NCBI GenBank assembly: GCA_902558095.1 | Contig: CACECP010000003.1 | Coordinates: 62,001-126,000 of the forward strand | Source: an uncultured SAR86 cluster bacterium | GTDB taxonomy: Bacteria > Pseudomonadota > Gammaproteobacteria > Magnimaribacterales > D2472 | Reading direction: 5' to 3' | DNA length: 64,000 nt | In this document: positions 44,229 to 55,395 of the stretch, piece by piece | Position numbering within the stretch: the first letter of the stretch is position 1 | Layout of the letters: each line of letters begins with the position of its first letter | Notes under the pieces: generated by a model | Database searches by the model: none | What the model was told of the DNA's origin: nothing | Seen by the model: the letters and a program-made list of their open reading frames with translations, nothing else | Translations under genes and position numbers: made by a program

Positions 44229-45389
44229 TTATATGTTTATAGAGAATAGATTAAATGAGTCATCGATAACATATAAGCTATTACTTCTGCTAAATAATGA
44301 TTTAATAGGTTTTTTTGATAATTTTTTTCTACTAATTGTCTTTCCATTTAAAGGATCAATAATATGAATATATCCTTCAAAGTCACCTACAATTAAATTT
44401 CCCTTATAGCTGACCGCATTTGAAAGATTTCTGTTTATGTAATCCTCATTTATCCATGACTCTTGTAAAGACTTTGATGAAAATGATTTTATTTTTGAAT
44501 TATCCTCAACAACTACCAACATCCCTCTCATCAAGACAGGGGAATAGAATGATGATATTTTATATGACCAAACAGATCTTCTTTGGGCAATATCGAAGAT
44601 ATTAAGGTTTCCTTGATAATTGGTTGTATAAACAAGTCCGCCCTCAATTACTGGACTTGAATCTGCATCTATTAAATTTTCTAATTCAGATGAGCCACTG
44701 ACATAAGAAATTGCTCCATCCCATATTGGAAATCCTGAATCTATTTCAAATACTCCCAATCTTCCATTATCAAAAGATGTATATAGCAAACTATCAACCA
44801 TTACTGGGCTGCTACTACCCCTTACAGTAAGCGCTGGAAGCTTAGATCTATAAGACCATTCAATTTCACCTGTTTGTTTATTTAGTCCAATTAATTCTCC
44901 TGAACCTGTTTTAACTGCAACTATTTTTGTATCAATAACCGACTTACTTAAGACTTCTCCTTTGACATTTGTACTCCAAAGCTTAGATCCATCTTTTTGA
45001 TCTAAAGCTATAACATTTCCATCAACATCTGCAACAATAATAATTCCAAAACCTGCAGCAGTTCCAGAGGCAAGAAAATTTAGTTCTGTTGACCAGTCAA
45101 TGGTCCCATTGCTTATATCAATTGAAGATAAAGTTCCTTGAGAGTCTGCAAAAAAAATACTTTTTGAGCTGAAGGCCGGTTCAAAATTTCCAATCTCATT
45201 TTCACCTTTAAAAGAAATATCCCATATTATTTGAACATCCTTTTTATTTTCAATTTTATATAGCTCCTTCGGCTCATCTGGATCAACTTCATCAGACTTC
45301 CAAAACCTCAAGCCATCAAGAGATGAACAAGAGCTCAAAATAAACATTGTTTGAATAATAAGAAAAAAATATAGTTTTTTATTTATCAA
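44229..45389 (-). CDS. bamB: Outer membrane assembly lipoprotein BamB (PQQ beta-propeller)
   Basis: Lipobox LSSCSS; PQQ-like repeats; located between yfgM-like gene and der. Confidence 0.92.
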   Translation of the reverse strand: MINKKLYFFLIIQTMFILSSCSSLDGLRFWKSDEVDPDEPKELYKIENKKDVQIIWDISFKGENEIGNFEPAFSSKSIFFADSQGTLSSIDISNGTIDWSTELNFLASGTAAGFGIIIVADVDGNVIALDQKDGSKLWSTNVKGEVLSKSVIDTKIVAVKTGSGELIGLNKQTGEIEWSYRSKLPALTVRGSSSPVMVDSLLYTSFDNGRLGVFEIDSGFPIWDGAISYVSGSSELENLIDADSSPVIEGGLVYTTNYQGNLNIFDIAQRRSVWSYKISSFYSPVLMRGMLVVVEDNSKIKSFSSKSLQESWINEDYINRNLSNAVSYKGNLIVGDFEGYIHIIDPLNGKTISRKKLSKKPIKSLFSRSNSLYVIDDSFNLFSINI

Positions 45390-46038
45390 CTTTCTTTCCT
45401 ATGTTTGCTATCTTCATCGAGATAATTGATTTGGAAGTTTCATCATTATATTTTTCTAAAGCTTTATTATATTGAGCTAAAGAAAGGTCAATTTTATTTT
45501 GTTTAAGTAAAATATCGCCAGTCAATTCGTGAATGTATCCATTGGTAGATTCTGATGAAAACTTTTCAATCATATCAAGGGCTTCATCATATTTTTTTTC
45601 TGATGAAAGTATTCTCGCGGCACTCACTCTTGCAATTTTATTGTATATTTTATTTCCATTTCTGCCATCTGTGATACTGACTAGCTTCTGAAAATTATTA
45701 AGAGATTTTTCAAAATTATTATTTCTAGCATCAAGGCTAGCTTTATTTAATAAAGCTATCTGTGCATAACCTGAATTGCCATAGCTCTCCAATAAATTGT
45801 TTAGGGTTTGTTCTAATAGTTCATAATCTGGATTTTCTGAAGAAATCTCATTGAAAAAACTTGTATATATTTTGGAAGCCTCTGAGTTATTTTTCTTTGT
45901 TAACTGATTATTAACAATAGTATAGCCAATGATAAAAACAACTATTAAAAAAATTGAGATTATTATTTTTTTATTTTTTTCGAGAAATTTTAATAAGGGT
46001 AAAAACTTCATATTATTTTCATATACATTATTATTCAT
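45379..46038 (-). CDS. YfgM-like tetratricopeptide inner-membrane protein
   Basis: N-terminal TM, TPR-like repeats, between hisS and bamB as yfgM. Confidence 0.82.
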   Translation of the reverse strand: MNNNVYENNMKFLPLLKFLEKNKKIIISIFLIVVFIIGYTIVNNQLTKKNNSEASKIYTSFFNEISSENPDYELLEQTLNNLLESYGNSGYAQIALLNKASLDARNNNFEKSLNNFQKLVSITDGRNGNKIYNKIARVSAARILSSEKKYDEALDMIEKFSSESTNGYIHELTGDILLKQNKIDLSLAQYNKALEKYNDETSKSIISMKIANIGKKVDK

Positions 46039-46049
46039 ATTTTGTTACC

Positions 46050-47318
46050 TTATTTAAGTTTTTTAATAAAGCCATCAATTTCATCCAAGCCTAGTGTAAC
46101 TTGCTCAGAACTTTTATCTAAAAGAGGTTTAACAATAATTTTTTTAGCTTTAAGCTCATCCTCTCCAATAATTAATGCATAAGCAGCATTATCTTTATTT
46201 GCCCTTCTTAATTTTGATTTCAAACTTCCATCAGAAAGTTGAACATCTATATTAATTGAGTTATTTATAGATCTTAAATTGTGGGCTATTTTATATGCTT
46301 TTGGTTCAATTTTGTTAGATAAAATTATAAAAGAAACCATTGTCATGTTGTCTTTATATGTTTTTGCTAATGAAGCAAGGCGTTCAATACCAATAGCCAT
46401 TCCTATAGCTGGTAGGCTTTTGCCACCAAGTTGTTTGCATAATTCATCGTACCTCCCCCCACCTAAATATGAATCTTGTGCACCAAGACTAGACGAAACA
46501 GCCTCAAAAACAAATCCAGTATAGTAATCTAATCCTCTAACTAGGTTATGATCAATCTCAATTTTACAATCATTAGAATATGTATCTTTTATGGTATTTA
46601 AAATACTTATAGCATCTTCTGAAAGATAATCGATTATTTTAGGGGCATCTTTTAAGATTGCTTGAGTATTTAAATTTTTTGAATCGAGAACTCTTAGTGG
46701 ATTCTTGTTAAGACGTTCCAAATCTTTGGCATCAAGTTTTGATGACAGTGGTATTAAAAAATCTTCTAAAGCTTTGCAGTAATTTTGTTTTGTTTCATTA
46801 TTTCCTAAATGATTTATTTTTAGTACTGAATCCTCTATTCCTAATGCCCTATTAATTGAACAAATTAATGAAACAATTTCTAGCTCTGCTAATCCTTCTG
46901 GGTAACCTAGAATTTCAACACCGGCTTGATTAAACTGCCTATATCTGCCTTTTTGCGGGCGTTCATATCTCCACATTGGTCCTAAATACCATAGCTTATG
47001 AGTATCATTATCTATTTTCTTTTCAATAACTGACCTTATTACACTGGCTGTGCCTTCTGGTCTAAGAGTTATACTTTTTTCATTTTTATCAAGAAAAGAA
47101 TATAGTTCCTTATTAACAATATCTGAAGCATCTCCAACCGATCTCTTGAATAGGTTTGAACTTTCTAAAGCAGGAGTTCTTATTTCAGAAATCGAATAAC
47201 TTTCAAAAATATCTCTAAGAATTTCTTCTGCATAAAATATTCTTTCAGAAATATCTTCTTTGCTCGTCTTATGGCCAATAAGATCGATCATTCCTGTAAG
47301 AGAGTGAATTTTTTCCAA
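46050..47318 (-). CDS. hisS: Histidyl-tRNA synthetase
   Basis: TLRPEGTASVIRS, RYRQFNQAGVEILG, LVRGLDYYTGFVFE, GGGRYDEL. Confidence 0.96.
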   Translation of the reverse strand: MEKIHSLTGMIDLIGHKTSKEDISERIFYAEEILRDIFESYSISEIRTPALESSNLFKRSVGDASDIVNKELYSFLDKNEKSITLRPEGTASVIRSVIEKKIDNDTHKLWYLGPMWRYERPQKGRYRQFNQAGVEILGYPEGLAELEIVSLICSINRALGIEDSVLKINHLGNNETKQNYCKALEDFLIPLSSKLDAKDLERLNKNPLRVLDSKNLNTQAILKDAPKIIDYLSEDAISILNTIKDTYSNDCKIEIDHNLVRGLDYYTGFVFEAVSSSLGAQDSYLGGGRYDELCKQLGGKSLPAIGMAIGIERLASLAKTYKDNMTMVSFIILSNKIEPKAYKIAHNLRSINNSINIDVQLSDGSLKSKLRRANKDNAAYALIIGEDELKAKKIIVKPLLDKSSEQVTLGLDEIDGFIKKLK

Positions 47319-47319
47319 C

Positions 47320-48423
47320 TTAACTCCTTAAAATTATCTGTTCAGATTCTGTTTTATTTTTACTAATTTTTTTTCTTACTTGTTTCTCAAGTTCATTAAC
47401 CAAATCATCATTTGAAATTTTTTTGTTAGGCGTTCCATCAATATACAAAAGATTTTTAGGGCTTGCTCCAGTAAGTCCAATACTAGCAGCTTTACTTTCT
47501 CCAGGTCCATTTACATAACATCCAATAATAGCAATTTCTATATCATCTGAAATATCCTCAAGACGCTCTTCGAGCTCATTAACTACATTAATTACATTAA
47601 AGTTTTGTCTAGAACAGCTTGGACAAGCAATAATTTTTACACCCCTGCTTCTAATATTTAAGCTTTTTAGTATGTCCCAACCAATTTTTATCTCATCAAC
47701 AGGATCTGAAGCTAAGGAAATCCTAATGGTATCTCCAATACCTTCAGTCAAAAGCATCCCAATTCCTATCGAAGACTTTACAGTTCCAGCTCTGTAACTT
47801 CCTGCTTCAGTTATTCCAAGATGCAACGGCTGATCAATTAATTTTGATATTTTTCGATATGCTTCCACAGTCATTTCTATGTTTGAAGCCTTAAGACTCA
47901 TTTTATAATTGTCAAAATTAAATTTATCTAAAATTTCAACATGCCTTAGAGCTGATTCAACTAAAGCATCAGCATTAGGTTCACCATATTTTTTTTGTAA
48001 GTCTTTTTCTAAAGAGCCAGCATTAACACCAACCCTAATTGGAACATTGTTGTGAAGAGCGGCATTAATAACTTCTCTTATACGTTCTTCTTTTCCAATA
48101 TTACCTGGATTAATTCTTAAACAGTCAGCTGTATCAGCAACCTCTAAGGCAATCTTATAATCAAAATGAATGTCAGCAACCAGGGGTATATTCACTGCTT
48201 TTTTTATTTCTTTGAACGCATTTGCTTCGTCATACCCTGGTACAGAAACTCTTACTATATCGGCACCTGCTGACTCCAAATCTTTAATTTGATTGACAGT
48301 TGATACTACATCACAAGTATCTGTATTCGTCATCGATTGAATTGAAATAGGATTATTGCCTCCAACAGGAATATTTCCAACCATGATGGTCTTGGTTTTA
48401 TTTCGCTTAATCCAGTTGCTCAT
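47320..48423 (-). CDS. ispG: 4-hydroxy-3-methylbut-2-en-1-yl diphosphate synthase
   Basis: [44 protein letters not shown]. Confidence 0.96.
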   Translation of the reverse strand: MSNWIKRNKTKTIMVGNIPVGGNNPISIQSMTNTDTCDVVSTVNQIKDLESAGADIVRVSVPGYDEANAFKEIKKAVNIPLVADIHFDYKIALEVADTADCLRINPGNIGKEERIREVINAALHNNVPIRVGVNAGSLEKDLQKKYGEPNADALVESALRHVEILDKFNFDNYKMSLKASNIEMTVEAYRKISKLIDQPLHLGITEAGSYRAGTVKSSIGIGMLLTEGIGDTIRISLASDPVDEIKIGWDILKSLNIRSRGVKIIACPSCSRQNFNVINVVNELEERLEDISDDIEIAIIGCYVNGPGESKAASIGLTGASPKNLLYIDGTPNKKISNDDLVNELEKQVRKKISKNKTESEQIILRS

Positions 48424-49159
48424 TTAAAAAATAAATTGTATTCAATCTAGTAAGTCTATTAGCATTAGTAATAAAATCAATGCGTTCATCATTATAAGTC
48501 CCTGTCACTGAATCGGCATTTTCAATTATGATTTTAAATGGCATAGCTATTTCTTTAATAAACTGGTCATCTTTCTCAAAATTTTGCGCTACCACAAGCT
48601 TTTCATTCATATAAAGCTCAATCCAACATTCGCTAACAAAATCAAGAATAAGCATATTTTTATTAACACTGATATCATTATTGTGCTCAATTGGAGTATC
48701 TTCTTTAAAAGAACTCACTACTAAATCGATATCAACTGGATTAGTAATTTCATCCTCATTAACATCTAAAGCAATTTGTTTGTTGGATAAGTAATAAAGA
48801 AAGGTTATTCCAGCTAATATTAATAAAAGAGTTAATAAAAACTTTGGGCTCTTTACAAAAGATTTATTTAGCTTAAATTCTGACGGCATTATTGTATTTC
48901 TTTTAGGAATGTCTTGTTCGAAAATATTTGGAAAATCAGAATTTATTCCAAGATAAGCATCGTATTTCTTAAAGTATGCCTTTGCAAATACCTTGCTAGG
49001 AAAAATTGTGTAATCACCTTTTTCTATAGCAATAAGATAATCTTTGTTTATAAAAATCTTCTTTGATACTTGATCAATAGAGTATCCATACTCGAGTCTT
49101 TTTTTTGTAAATCTTTTGCCAATTTTTGCTGAAGAAGCAGACTTTAATTCGTATTTCAT
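48407..49159 (-). CDS. rodZ: RodZ-like helix-turn-helix/TM protein
   Basis: Cro/CI-type HTH N-terminus, single TM, C-terminal domain; between rlmN and ispG. Confidence 0.83.
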   Translation of the reverse strand: MKYELKSASSAKIGKRFTKKRLEYGYSIDQVSKKIFINKDYLIAIEKGDYTIFPSKVFAKAYFKKYDAYLGINSDFPNIFEQDIPKRNTIMPSEFKLNKSFVKSPKFLLTLLLILAGITFLYYLSNKQIALDVNEDEITNPVDIDLVVSSFKEDTPIEHNNDISVNKNMLILDFVSECWIELYMNEKLVVAQNFEKDDQFIKEIAMPFKIIIENADSVTGTYNDERIDFITNANRLTRLNTIYFLNEQLD

Positions 49160-50238
49160 GATATTAATTTATGAGATATTAAATGCTTCCCTTTAATTGA
49201 ATGAGCAAGGTTTCCAACCAATTGTCCACAGGCTCCATCAATTTCATCGCCACGGGTAATTCTTAAAGTAGTAATGTATCCTTTGTTCATTAAATAATCT
49301 TTAAATAAATTTATTTTTTTTAAGGTTGGTCTTTTATAATTTGATCCTTTAAAACTGTTAAATGGTATTAAATTAATCTTACATGACATCGTTGATAACA
49401 ATCTTGTTAACTTTTTAGCATGCAAAATTGAATCATTTATACCATCAATAAGGATATATTCAACAGTGATACTTCTCTTGTTCTGATATTTATTTAAATA
49501 ATCTTTACATGCATCTATCAAAGAATCTATAGGATACTTATTATTTATAGGAACTATCTCATCTCTTAGATTATCATCTGGCGCGTGAAGAGATATCGCT
49601 AATGAAACATCTATTTCATCATAAAGTTTTTTTATATTTGGCACTATGCCAGAAGTACTAATGGTAATTCTCTTTCTTGAAAGTCCATAAGCTAACTGAT
49701 GTTTCATTATCTTTGCTGATTCTATTACAGCATCAAAGTTAAGTAATGGCTCTCCCATACCCATAAACACTATATTTGTAATAGGTTGATTATATTTTCT
49801 ATGAAAATTTGAAAGCCATAGCTGTCCAATAATTTCATGACTATCTAGGTTTTGGTCGAACCCCTGGGCACCGGTAGCACAAAAAGTGCATTGAAGAGCG
49901 CAACCAGCTTGAGAAGAGACACATAAAGTTCTTCTATTTTTTTCTGGAATTTCTACCATCTCTATCATTGAACCTGACTCAAGAGCAATGAGATATTTGA
50001 TTGTACCCTCCTTGGAAACATGCTCTTCATGAATAATTGGGGGCTTAATGTAGGCAATCGAATTAAGCTTAGCTCGAAGATCTTTATTCAGATCTGTCAT
50101 TAAATTAAAATCTAATACGCCTTTTTGGTGTATCCATTTTAGAAGTTGTTTTGCTCTAAACTTCGGTTCATTAATTTTTGAAAAAAAACTTTCTAGCGAC
50201 TCTAGAGAGTAGCCTAAAAGATTTTCTTTTGCTTGCAA
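49156..50238 (-). CDS. rlmN: 23S rRNA (adenine2503-C2)-methyltransferase
   Basis: Radical SAM CALQCTFCATGAQGF; MGMGEPLLNFD; GDEIDGACGQL. Confidence 0.96.
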   Translation of the reverse strand: MQAKENLLGYSLESLESFFSKINEPKFRAKQLLKWIHQKGVLDFNLMTDLNKDLRAKLNSIAYIKPPIIHEEHVSKEGTIKYLIALESGSMIEMVEIPEKNRRTLCVSSQAGCALQCTFCATGAQGFDQNLDSHEIIGQLWLSNFHRKYNQPITNIVFMGMGEPLLNFDAVIESAKIMKHQLAYGLSRKRITISTSGIVPNIKKLYDEIDVSLAISLHAPDDNLRDEIVPINNKYPIDSLIDACKDYLNKYQNKRSITVEYILIDGINDSILHAKKLTRLLSTMSCKINLIPFNSFKGSNYKRPTLKKINLFKDYLMNKGYITTLRITRGDEIDGACGQLVGNLAHSIKGKHLISHKLIS

Positions 50239-50239
50239 T

Positions 50240-50665
50240 TTACTTATTCAATATTTCTTTAGTTGAAAAGAAATACTCAATCTCCCTTTTTGCACTAACG
50301 AGTGAATCTGATCCGTGAACGGCATTTGCATCTATACTTTTAGCAAAATCTGCTCTTATTGTTCCCTCGGCAGCCTCTTGCGGATTTGTTGCACCCATAA
50401 GCTCTCTATTTTTTTGAATTGCATTGTCACCTTCAAGCACTTGAATAAACACTGGGCCTGATGTCATAAAATTTTTAAGATCATTAAAAAATGGTTTTCC
50501 GTCGTGTTCTGCGTAAAACCCTGATGCCAATTCGTCTGTTAAGTGTATTAACTTTCCAGCAACTAGATGCAAACCATTTTCTTCAAATCTAGTTATAATT
50601 TTTCCAATTACATTTTTTTTTACTGCATCGGGTTTAATGATTGATAGTGTTTGTTCTATGGCCAT
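50240..50665 (-). CDS. ndk: Nucleoside diphosphate kinase
   Basis: [29 protein letters not shown]. Confidence 0.97.
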   Translation of the reverse strand: MAIEQTLSIIKPDAVKKNVIGKIITRFEENGLHLVAGKLIHLTDELASGFYAEHDGKPFFNDLKNFMTSGPVFIQVLEGDNAIQKNRELMGATNPQEAAEGTIRADFAKSIDANAVHGSDSLVSAKREIEYFFSTKEILNK

Positions 50666-50701
50666 ATCTAAGTCCTAAATTTATTCGGTATTATATTAAA
50701 G

Positions 50702-50905
50702 TTATTGTGATTCTTCTATCCAATGCATCTGAATAGCTTCAAGTATTTTTTCATTAGACCTTTTAGGATCTCCAACAAAATTTTCCAATCCACATACTTT
50801 TTGATGTAAATCTGGAAAACTTATCCATTGAGGGTCAACTTCTGGAAATTTATCGTAAAGCTCTATGGCTATATCTAAAACATCTATCCAATCTATTTTT
50901 TGCAC
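50702..50905 (-). CDS. iscX: Fe-S assembly protein IscX
   Basis: WIDVLDIAIELYDKFPEVDPQWISFPDLHQKVCGLENF; next to fdx. Confidence 0.92.
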   Translation of the reverse strand: MQKIDWIDVLDIAIELYDKFPEVDPQWISFPDLHQKVCGLENFVGDPKRSNEKILEAIQMHWIEESQ

Positions 50906-51246
50906 TAATGATCCTCAGAAACCATATTAATATTGTATTTCGGTAGTTCGATTTCTATTTCTTCATCATCCGGAGGTATTGCTTGACAGCTTAATCTTGA
51001 AGTTTGTTCTAATCCCCATGCTTTATCTAGTAGATCTTCTTCAATATCACTGGCTTCATCCAAAGATTCAAACCCTTTTCTTACGATACAGTGACATGTA
51101 GTGCAGGCAGCTGACATTTCACAAGCATGTTCTATCTTAATATCATGTCTCAAAGCAGCTTCACAGATCGTTTCTTCTGGAAGAGATTCAATTTGAGCTC
51201 CATCAGGACATATTTCCTTATGAGGCCATATTTTTATTTTTGCCAT
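50905..51246 (-). CDS. fdx: ISC-type 2Fe-2S ferredoxin; start trimmed to MAKIKIWPHKE
   Basis: HACEMSAACTTCHCIVRKGFESLDEASDIEEDLLDKAWGLEQTSRLSCQA. Confidence 0.95.
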   Translation of the reverse strand: MAKIKIWPHKEICPDGAQIESLPEETICEAALRHDIKIEHACEMSAACTTCHCIVRKGFESLDEASDIEEDLLDKAWGLEQTSRLSCQAIPPDDEEIEIELPKYNINMVSEDH

Positions 51247-51248
51247 TT

Positions 51249-51590
51249 TTAAACTGTGAAACTCTCGCCACATCCACAAACAGCTTTTGCATTTGGATTG
51301 ACGAACTTAATACCTTTATTCAGACCATCATCAACATAATCTATTAAGCTTCCTTTTAAAAAATTAAAACTTTCAGTATCTACAAAAATAGTACAATTTT
51401 CTTTCTTAAATCTTAGATAACCATCTTGAATGACATCAACAAAATCAAAAGTATATTCATAGCCAGAACAACCAGCCTCTTTGACACCAATTTTTATACC
51501 TTTGCCCTTACCTCTTAAATCAAGCATTTCTTTGAAATGAGTTAAGGCGCTTTCAGATAAGTTAAGTTCTTCAGGGTTAAAATTGCTCAT
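51249..51590 (-). CDS. iscA: A-type Fe-S carrier IscA
   Basis: GVKEAGCSGYEYTFDFVD; C-terminal CGCGESF. Confidence 0.95.
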   Translation of the reverse strand: MSNFNPEELNLSESALTHFKEMLDLRGKGKGIKIGVKEAGCSGYEYTFDFVDVIQDGYLRFKKENCTIFVDTESFNFLKGSLIDYVDDGLNKGIKFVNPNAKAVCGCGESFTV

Positions 51591-51595
51591 CTCAT

Positions 51596-52000
51596 TTATT
51601 GCTTGGCTTCATAATCCTCAATAGCTTGTCTTATTGAATCTTCAGCTAAAACAGAACAATGAATTTTTATAGGGGGTAATTCAAGCGCTTCCACAATTTC
51701 GACATTTTTAATAGCTTTAGCTTCTTCAAGAGTTTTTCCTATTAACATCTCAACTAACTCACTGGAAGATGCTATTGCGGAACCGCAGCCATAAGTTTTA
51801 AATTTCACATCCTTTATAACATGTGTATTACCCTTTGCTTCGCACTTAATTTGAAGTTTCATAACATCACCACAAGCTGGCGCTCCAACCATTCCAGTTC
51901 CTATATTTGTTTCTTTAGGATCAAATCTTCCAACCTTGAATGCTTCAGGGTTATTTAATGTATTTTCAAATTTTTCAACAACTTTTTTACTATACGCCAT
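51596..52000 (-). CDS. iscU: Fe-S scaffold IscU
   Basis: GMVGAPACGDVMKLQIK, YGCGSAIASSS, LPPIKIHCSVLAEDSI. Confidence 0.97.
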   Translation of the reverse strand: MAYSKKVVEKFENTLNNPEAFKVGRFDPKETNIGTGMVGAPACGDVMKLQIKCEAKGNTHVIKDVKFKTYGCGSAIASSSELVEMLIGKTLEEAKAIKNVEIVEALELPPIKIHCSVLAEDSIRQAIEDYEAKQ

Positions 52001-52009
52001 ACAAATCTC

Positions 52010-53230
52010 CTAGTGCATTTTCCATTCAACTTTATCAAGGTCAATACCATCAAGATGCATCTCCCATAAAGGTGAAAGTTCTCTTAATCTATGCACAACA
52101 TTGCCTAAAATATTTAATGTGTCTTTAACATCATCATCGCTTGTAAATCTCCCAAATGAGAACCTGATTGAGCTATGTGCTAATTCATCTTTTCTTCCAA
52201 GTGCTCTTAAAACATATGAAGGTTCTAGGCTTGCAGAAGTACAAGCAGATCCTGACGAAACAGCAATATCTTTTAAACCCATAATTAAAGACTCTCCCTC
52301 AACAAAATTAAAACTTACATTGAGAATATTTGGTACTTTATTTTTTAGATCACCATTTACATATACGTGATCAATCTCTTTTACTTTTTCAAGAAAATCT
52401 TGATGAAATTTATTTACTTTTATGTGGTCTTTAGGCATCTCAGCTTTAGCAATTTTAAAAGCTTCGCCCATACCGACAATTTGATGAGTAGCTAATGTTC
52501 CTGATCTCATTCCTCTTTCATGACCTCCCCCGTGGATAAGTGCTTCTAATCTTACTCTTGGTTTACGTCGAACAAACAATGCTCCAATTCCTTTTGGTCC
52601 ATATGTTTTATGTGCTGAAAATGACATCAAATCAACAGGTATATTAGATAAATCTATATCTATTTTGCCTGTGCTTTGCGCAGCATCTACATGGAAAAAA
52701 GCGCCTTTCTCTCTAACAATAGAACCGATTTTTTCAAGATTATTTACGGTTCCTAGCTCATTGTTAATATGCATAATAGATACCAAGATTGTTGTATCTT
52801 TGATGGCGTCCTTTACGGATTCAGGACTAATAATACCACCCTCATCAGGATCTAAATATGTAACTTCGAAACCTTCCCTTTCAAGTTGTCGACATGGGTC
52901 TAAAACAGCTTTATGTTCAATTTTAGAAGTTATTATGTGATTTCCTTTATTTTTATAAAATCTAGCAACACCTTTAATAGCAAGATTATCAGCCTCTGTG
53001 GCACCAGATGTCCAAACTATTTCACGAGGATCGCAATTAACAAGATTTGCCACATGTGATCTTGCTTCTTCAACAGCTTCATCGGCCTTCCATCCAAATT
53101 TGTGAGATCTAGATGCAGGATTACCAAACTCACCTTCAGGAGTTAAAAATTCCATCATTTTGGAAGCTACCCTTGGATCAACTGGTGTAGTCGATGCGTA
53201 GTCCAAATAAATTGTAGATTGTGTGCTCAT
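52010..53230 (-). CDS. iscS: Cysteine desulfurase IscS
   Basis: [52 protein letters not shown]. Confidence 0.97.
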   Translation of the reverse strand: MSTQSTIYLDYASTTPVDPRVASKMMEFLTPEGEFGNPASRSHKFGWKADEAVEEARSHVANLVNCDPREIVWTSGATEADNLAIKGVARFYKNKGNHIITSKIEHKAVLDPCRQLEREGFEVTYLDPDEGGIISPESVKDAIKDTTILVSIMHINNELGTVNNLEKIGSIVREKGAFFHVDAAQSTGKIDIDLSNIPVDLMSFSAHKTYGPKGIGALFVRRKPRVRLEALIHGGGHERGMRSGTLATHQIVGMGEAFKIAKAEMPKDHIKVNKFHQDFLEKVKEIDHVYVNGDLKNKVPNILNVSFNFVEGESLIMGLKDIAVSSGSACTSASLEPSYVLRALGRKDELAHSSIRFSFGRFTSDDDVKDTLNILGNVVHRLRELSPLWEMHLDGIDLDKVEWKMH

Positions 53231-53665
53231 CTAATTTATCTCTTTAACTTTAATATATGGGTCTTCATACGATTCTACAAGACTATTTATAGTAATTTTT
53301 TCTAAATAATCTTCGACAATGATATTAAGTTCATGCCACAAATCATGGGTGCTGCATTTTTTTCCATTATGACATGCCGAACTTCCATTGCATTTAGTTG
53401 CATCAAGTATCTCATCAACTGCGTACATAACTTCTTTAATTGAAATAGATGCAGGATCTTTGGCATACAAGTACCCGCCATTTCTTCCTCTAATGCTCTT
53501 GACGATACCAGCCAAACGCAGTTTTCGAAAAATCTGTTCTAAATATGTAAGCTCTATATTCTGGTTATTAGATATATCACTAAGAGAGACAGGTCCCGAA
53601 GACTGTAAAAAGCTCAATTCAGTAAGTGCACTAACAGCATATCTGCTTTTTGTAGTTAATCTCAC
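53231..53665 (-). CDS. iscR: Fe-S cluster regulator IscR (Rrf2 family), GTG start
   Basis: [17 protein letters not shown]; three-Cys motif [13 protein letters not shown]. Confidence 0.96.
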   Translation of the reverse strand: MRLTTKSRYAVSALTELSFLQSSGPVSLSDISNNQNIELTYLEQIFRKLRLAGIVKSIRGRNGGYLYAKDPASISIKEVMYAVDEILDATKCNGSSACHNGKKCSTHDLWHELNIIVEDYLEKITINSLVESYEDPYIKVKEIN

Positions 53666-53671
53666 GAGGGA

Positions 53672-53703
53672 ATTATAAATACCTGACTAATTTAGTCAAG
53701 TTT
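53672..53703 (-). promoter_or_regulatory. iscR promoter with overlapping IscR type-1 binding site
   Basis: Minus strand TTGACT-N16-TATAAT; AAACTTGACTAAATTAGTCAGGTAT matches ATASYYGACTRWWWYAGTCRRSTAT at 24/25 positions. Confidence 0.8.
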
Positions 53704-54412
53704 CAATATTCATACCTAATCTATCTGCAACTTGATGATAGGATTCAACAACATCACCCAAACCTTGTCTGAATCTGTCTTTGTCCATTTTTTTCATGGT
53801 TTTTGAATCCCATAGTCTGCATCCATCTGGAGTAAATTCATCAGCAAGCACAATCTTATCTTTATAAACTCCATATTCAACTTTGAAATCTACAAGAATA
53901 AGACCTGAGTCCAAAAAAAGCTTTGAAAGTATCTCATTTACTTTATAGGTTTGTTTTTTCATTTCTTTGATTTGCTCTTGGTTAGCCCAGCCAAAAGAAA
54001 GAATATGCTCATCATTAATTAGTGGGTCCCCCAATTCATCATCTTTTAAGAAAAATTCAAATAAAGGATTCTCTAGCACCAGCCCATCTTCAGTTCCAAG
54101 TCTTTTACATATTGATCCAGAAGCTCTATTTCTGATAACGCATTCAATTGGAAACATGTCGAGTTTATATACAAGCGAGTCAGTGCTATCAATTACTTCA
54201 ATTAAATGTGTTTCAACTCCATTCTCTTTTAAATGATCCATAATAAAAGCATTAAATTGATTGTTTACTGCTCCCTTTCCTAATAAAGCCTCTTTCTTTT
54301 TACCATCAAAGGCTGAGGTATCATCGCTGAAATGCATAATCAAATGATCATCATTTTCAGTGGTGAACATTGATTTTGCTTTACCTTTTGTTATTTCGTT
54401 AATTTTTTTCAT
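53696..54412 (-). CDS. purC: Phosphoribosylaminoimidazole-succinocarboxamide synthase
   Basis: FSDDTSAFDGKKKEALLGKGAVNNQ, ECVIRNRASGS, LILVDFKVEYG, DEFTPDGCRLW. Confidence 0.97.
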   Translation of the reverse strand: MKKINEITKGKAKSMFTTENDDHLIMHFSDDTSAFDGKKKEALLGKGAVNNQFNAFIMDHLKENGVETHLIEVIDSTDSLVYKLDMFPIECVIRNRASGSICKRLGTEDGLVLENPLFEFFLKDDELGDPLINDEHILSFGWANQEQIKEMKKQTYKVNEILSKLFLDSGLILVDFKVEYGVYKDKIVLADEFTPDGCRLWDSKTMKKMDKDRFRQGLGDVVESYHQVADRLGMNIET

Positions 54413-55395
54413 TAGCTTAAAGATTCGTTTATTTTTGATAAAAGTTGTTCTGAATCTGCAATATTACCATCTTTTGAAATAGCTCTAACAAAACTTTTAC
54501 CATTCTCTTCTTTAATTGTTATTTCAAATTGAGATTCTTCACCAAGGACAATATCTTGAGGATTGTTATTACTTCTGCCTCCAAATAGACCAAATAAACC
54601 TCTTTCTTCTTCTTTGGCATAACTTACAAAAAATATGCCGTTACTCCTATCCCTATCATTTGTAATAATATCTGCTGCTATTAAAGCTCTACTAACCGAG
54701 GACCAAGCACGATCAAAATTTAAATCTAAAGCAATTACGGTCTTACCATCCTCTGTGAAAATATTAGCCTTTTTCATTTCATTAAGATTCTGTGCTGCTA
54801 AAGATGTACCAGAAAAATTTGATACAGATGTGGCAAAATAATCCACTATTTTCTCAAGTTCTTGTTGTACAAATTCTGGATTGCTCTGAATATCTCCACT
54901 ACTCTTATTAATTTGATATAAAAATATTTCTGTAGAGGCTTCTTTTATGCCATGCTCAACTTTCATTTGTAACTTTGTTTCCATATTAAAATCTATTTCA
55001 ATTTCTCCAGATATTGGATCAGCGCCAACTACTTCATATTTAGATGTGTCCCAATAATTTTTTGCAATTGGCCATGACGTAGAAGGAAGAGTCTCTATGT
55101 AAATCCACATTAATTCACCCAGTCTTCTTAGCTGAACTGAACTATTTCCAGATGAAGCAAATATTTGTCTTGGTTTTGGTACTTCAAGGATGTTGTCAAT
55201 TTCCTCAAGACCAACAACTGGATAATGATTTTCTGAATTGGGTTCTGATAAAGATCCAGGTAAAGCAATATCTTCTTCAATCTGCTCATCAAGGAAATCA
55301 TATTTTTTATCAGGAAAGTATCCATCAGGCCCGCTTATAATTGAACAAGCACTCAAAAAAAAGGTTATCAAAAATAGTGAGCTGATTATTTTCAT
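54412..55395 (-). CDS. bamC: Outer membrane assembly lipoprotein BamC
   Basis: Lipobox LSACSI; GPDGYFPDKKYDFL; located between dapA and purC. Confidence 0.85.
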   Translation of the reverse strand: MKIISSLFLITFFLSACSIISGPDGYFPDKKYDFLDEQIEEDIALPGSLSEPNSENHYPVVGLEEIDNILEVPKPRQIFASSGNSSVQLRRLGELMWIYIETLPSTSWPIAKNYWDTSKYEVVGADPISGEIEIDFNMETKLQMKVEHGIKEASTEIFLYQINKSSGDIQSNPEFVQQELEKIVDYFATSVSNFSGTSLAAQNLNEMKKANIFTEDGKTVIALDLNFDRAWSSVSRALIAADIITNDRDRSNGIFFVSYAKEEERGLFGLFGGRSNNNPQDIVLGEESQFEITIKEENGKSFVRAISKDGNIADSEQLLSKINESLS

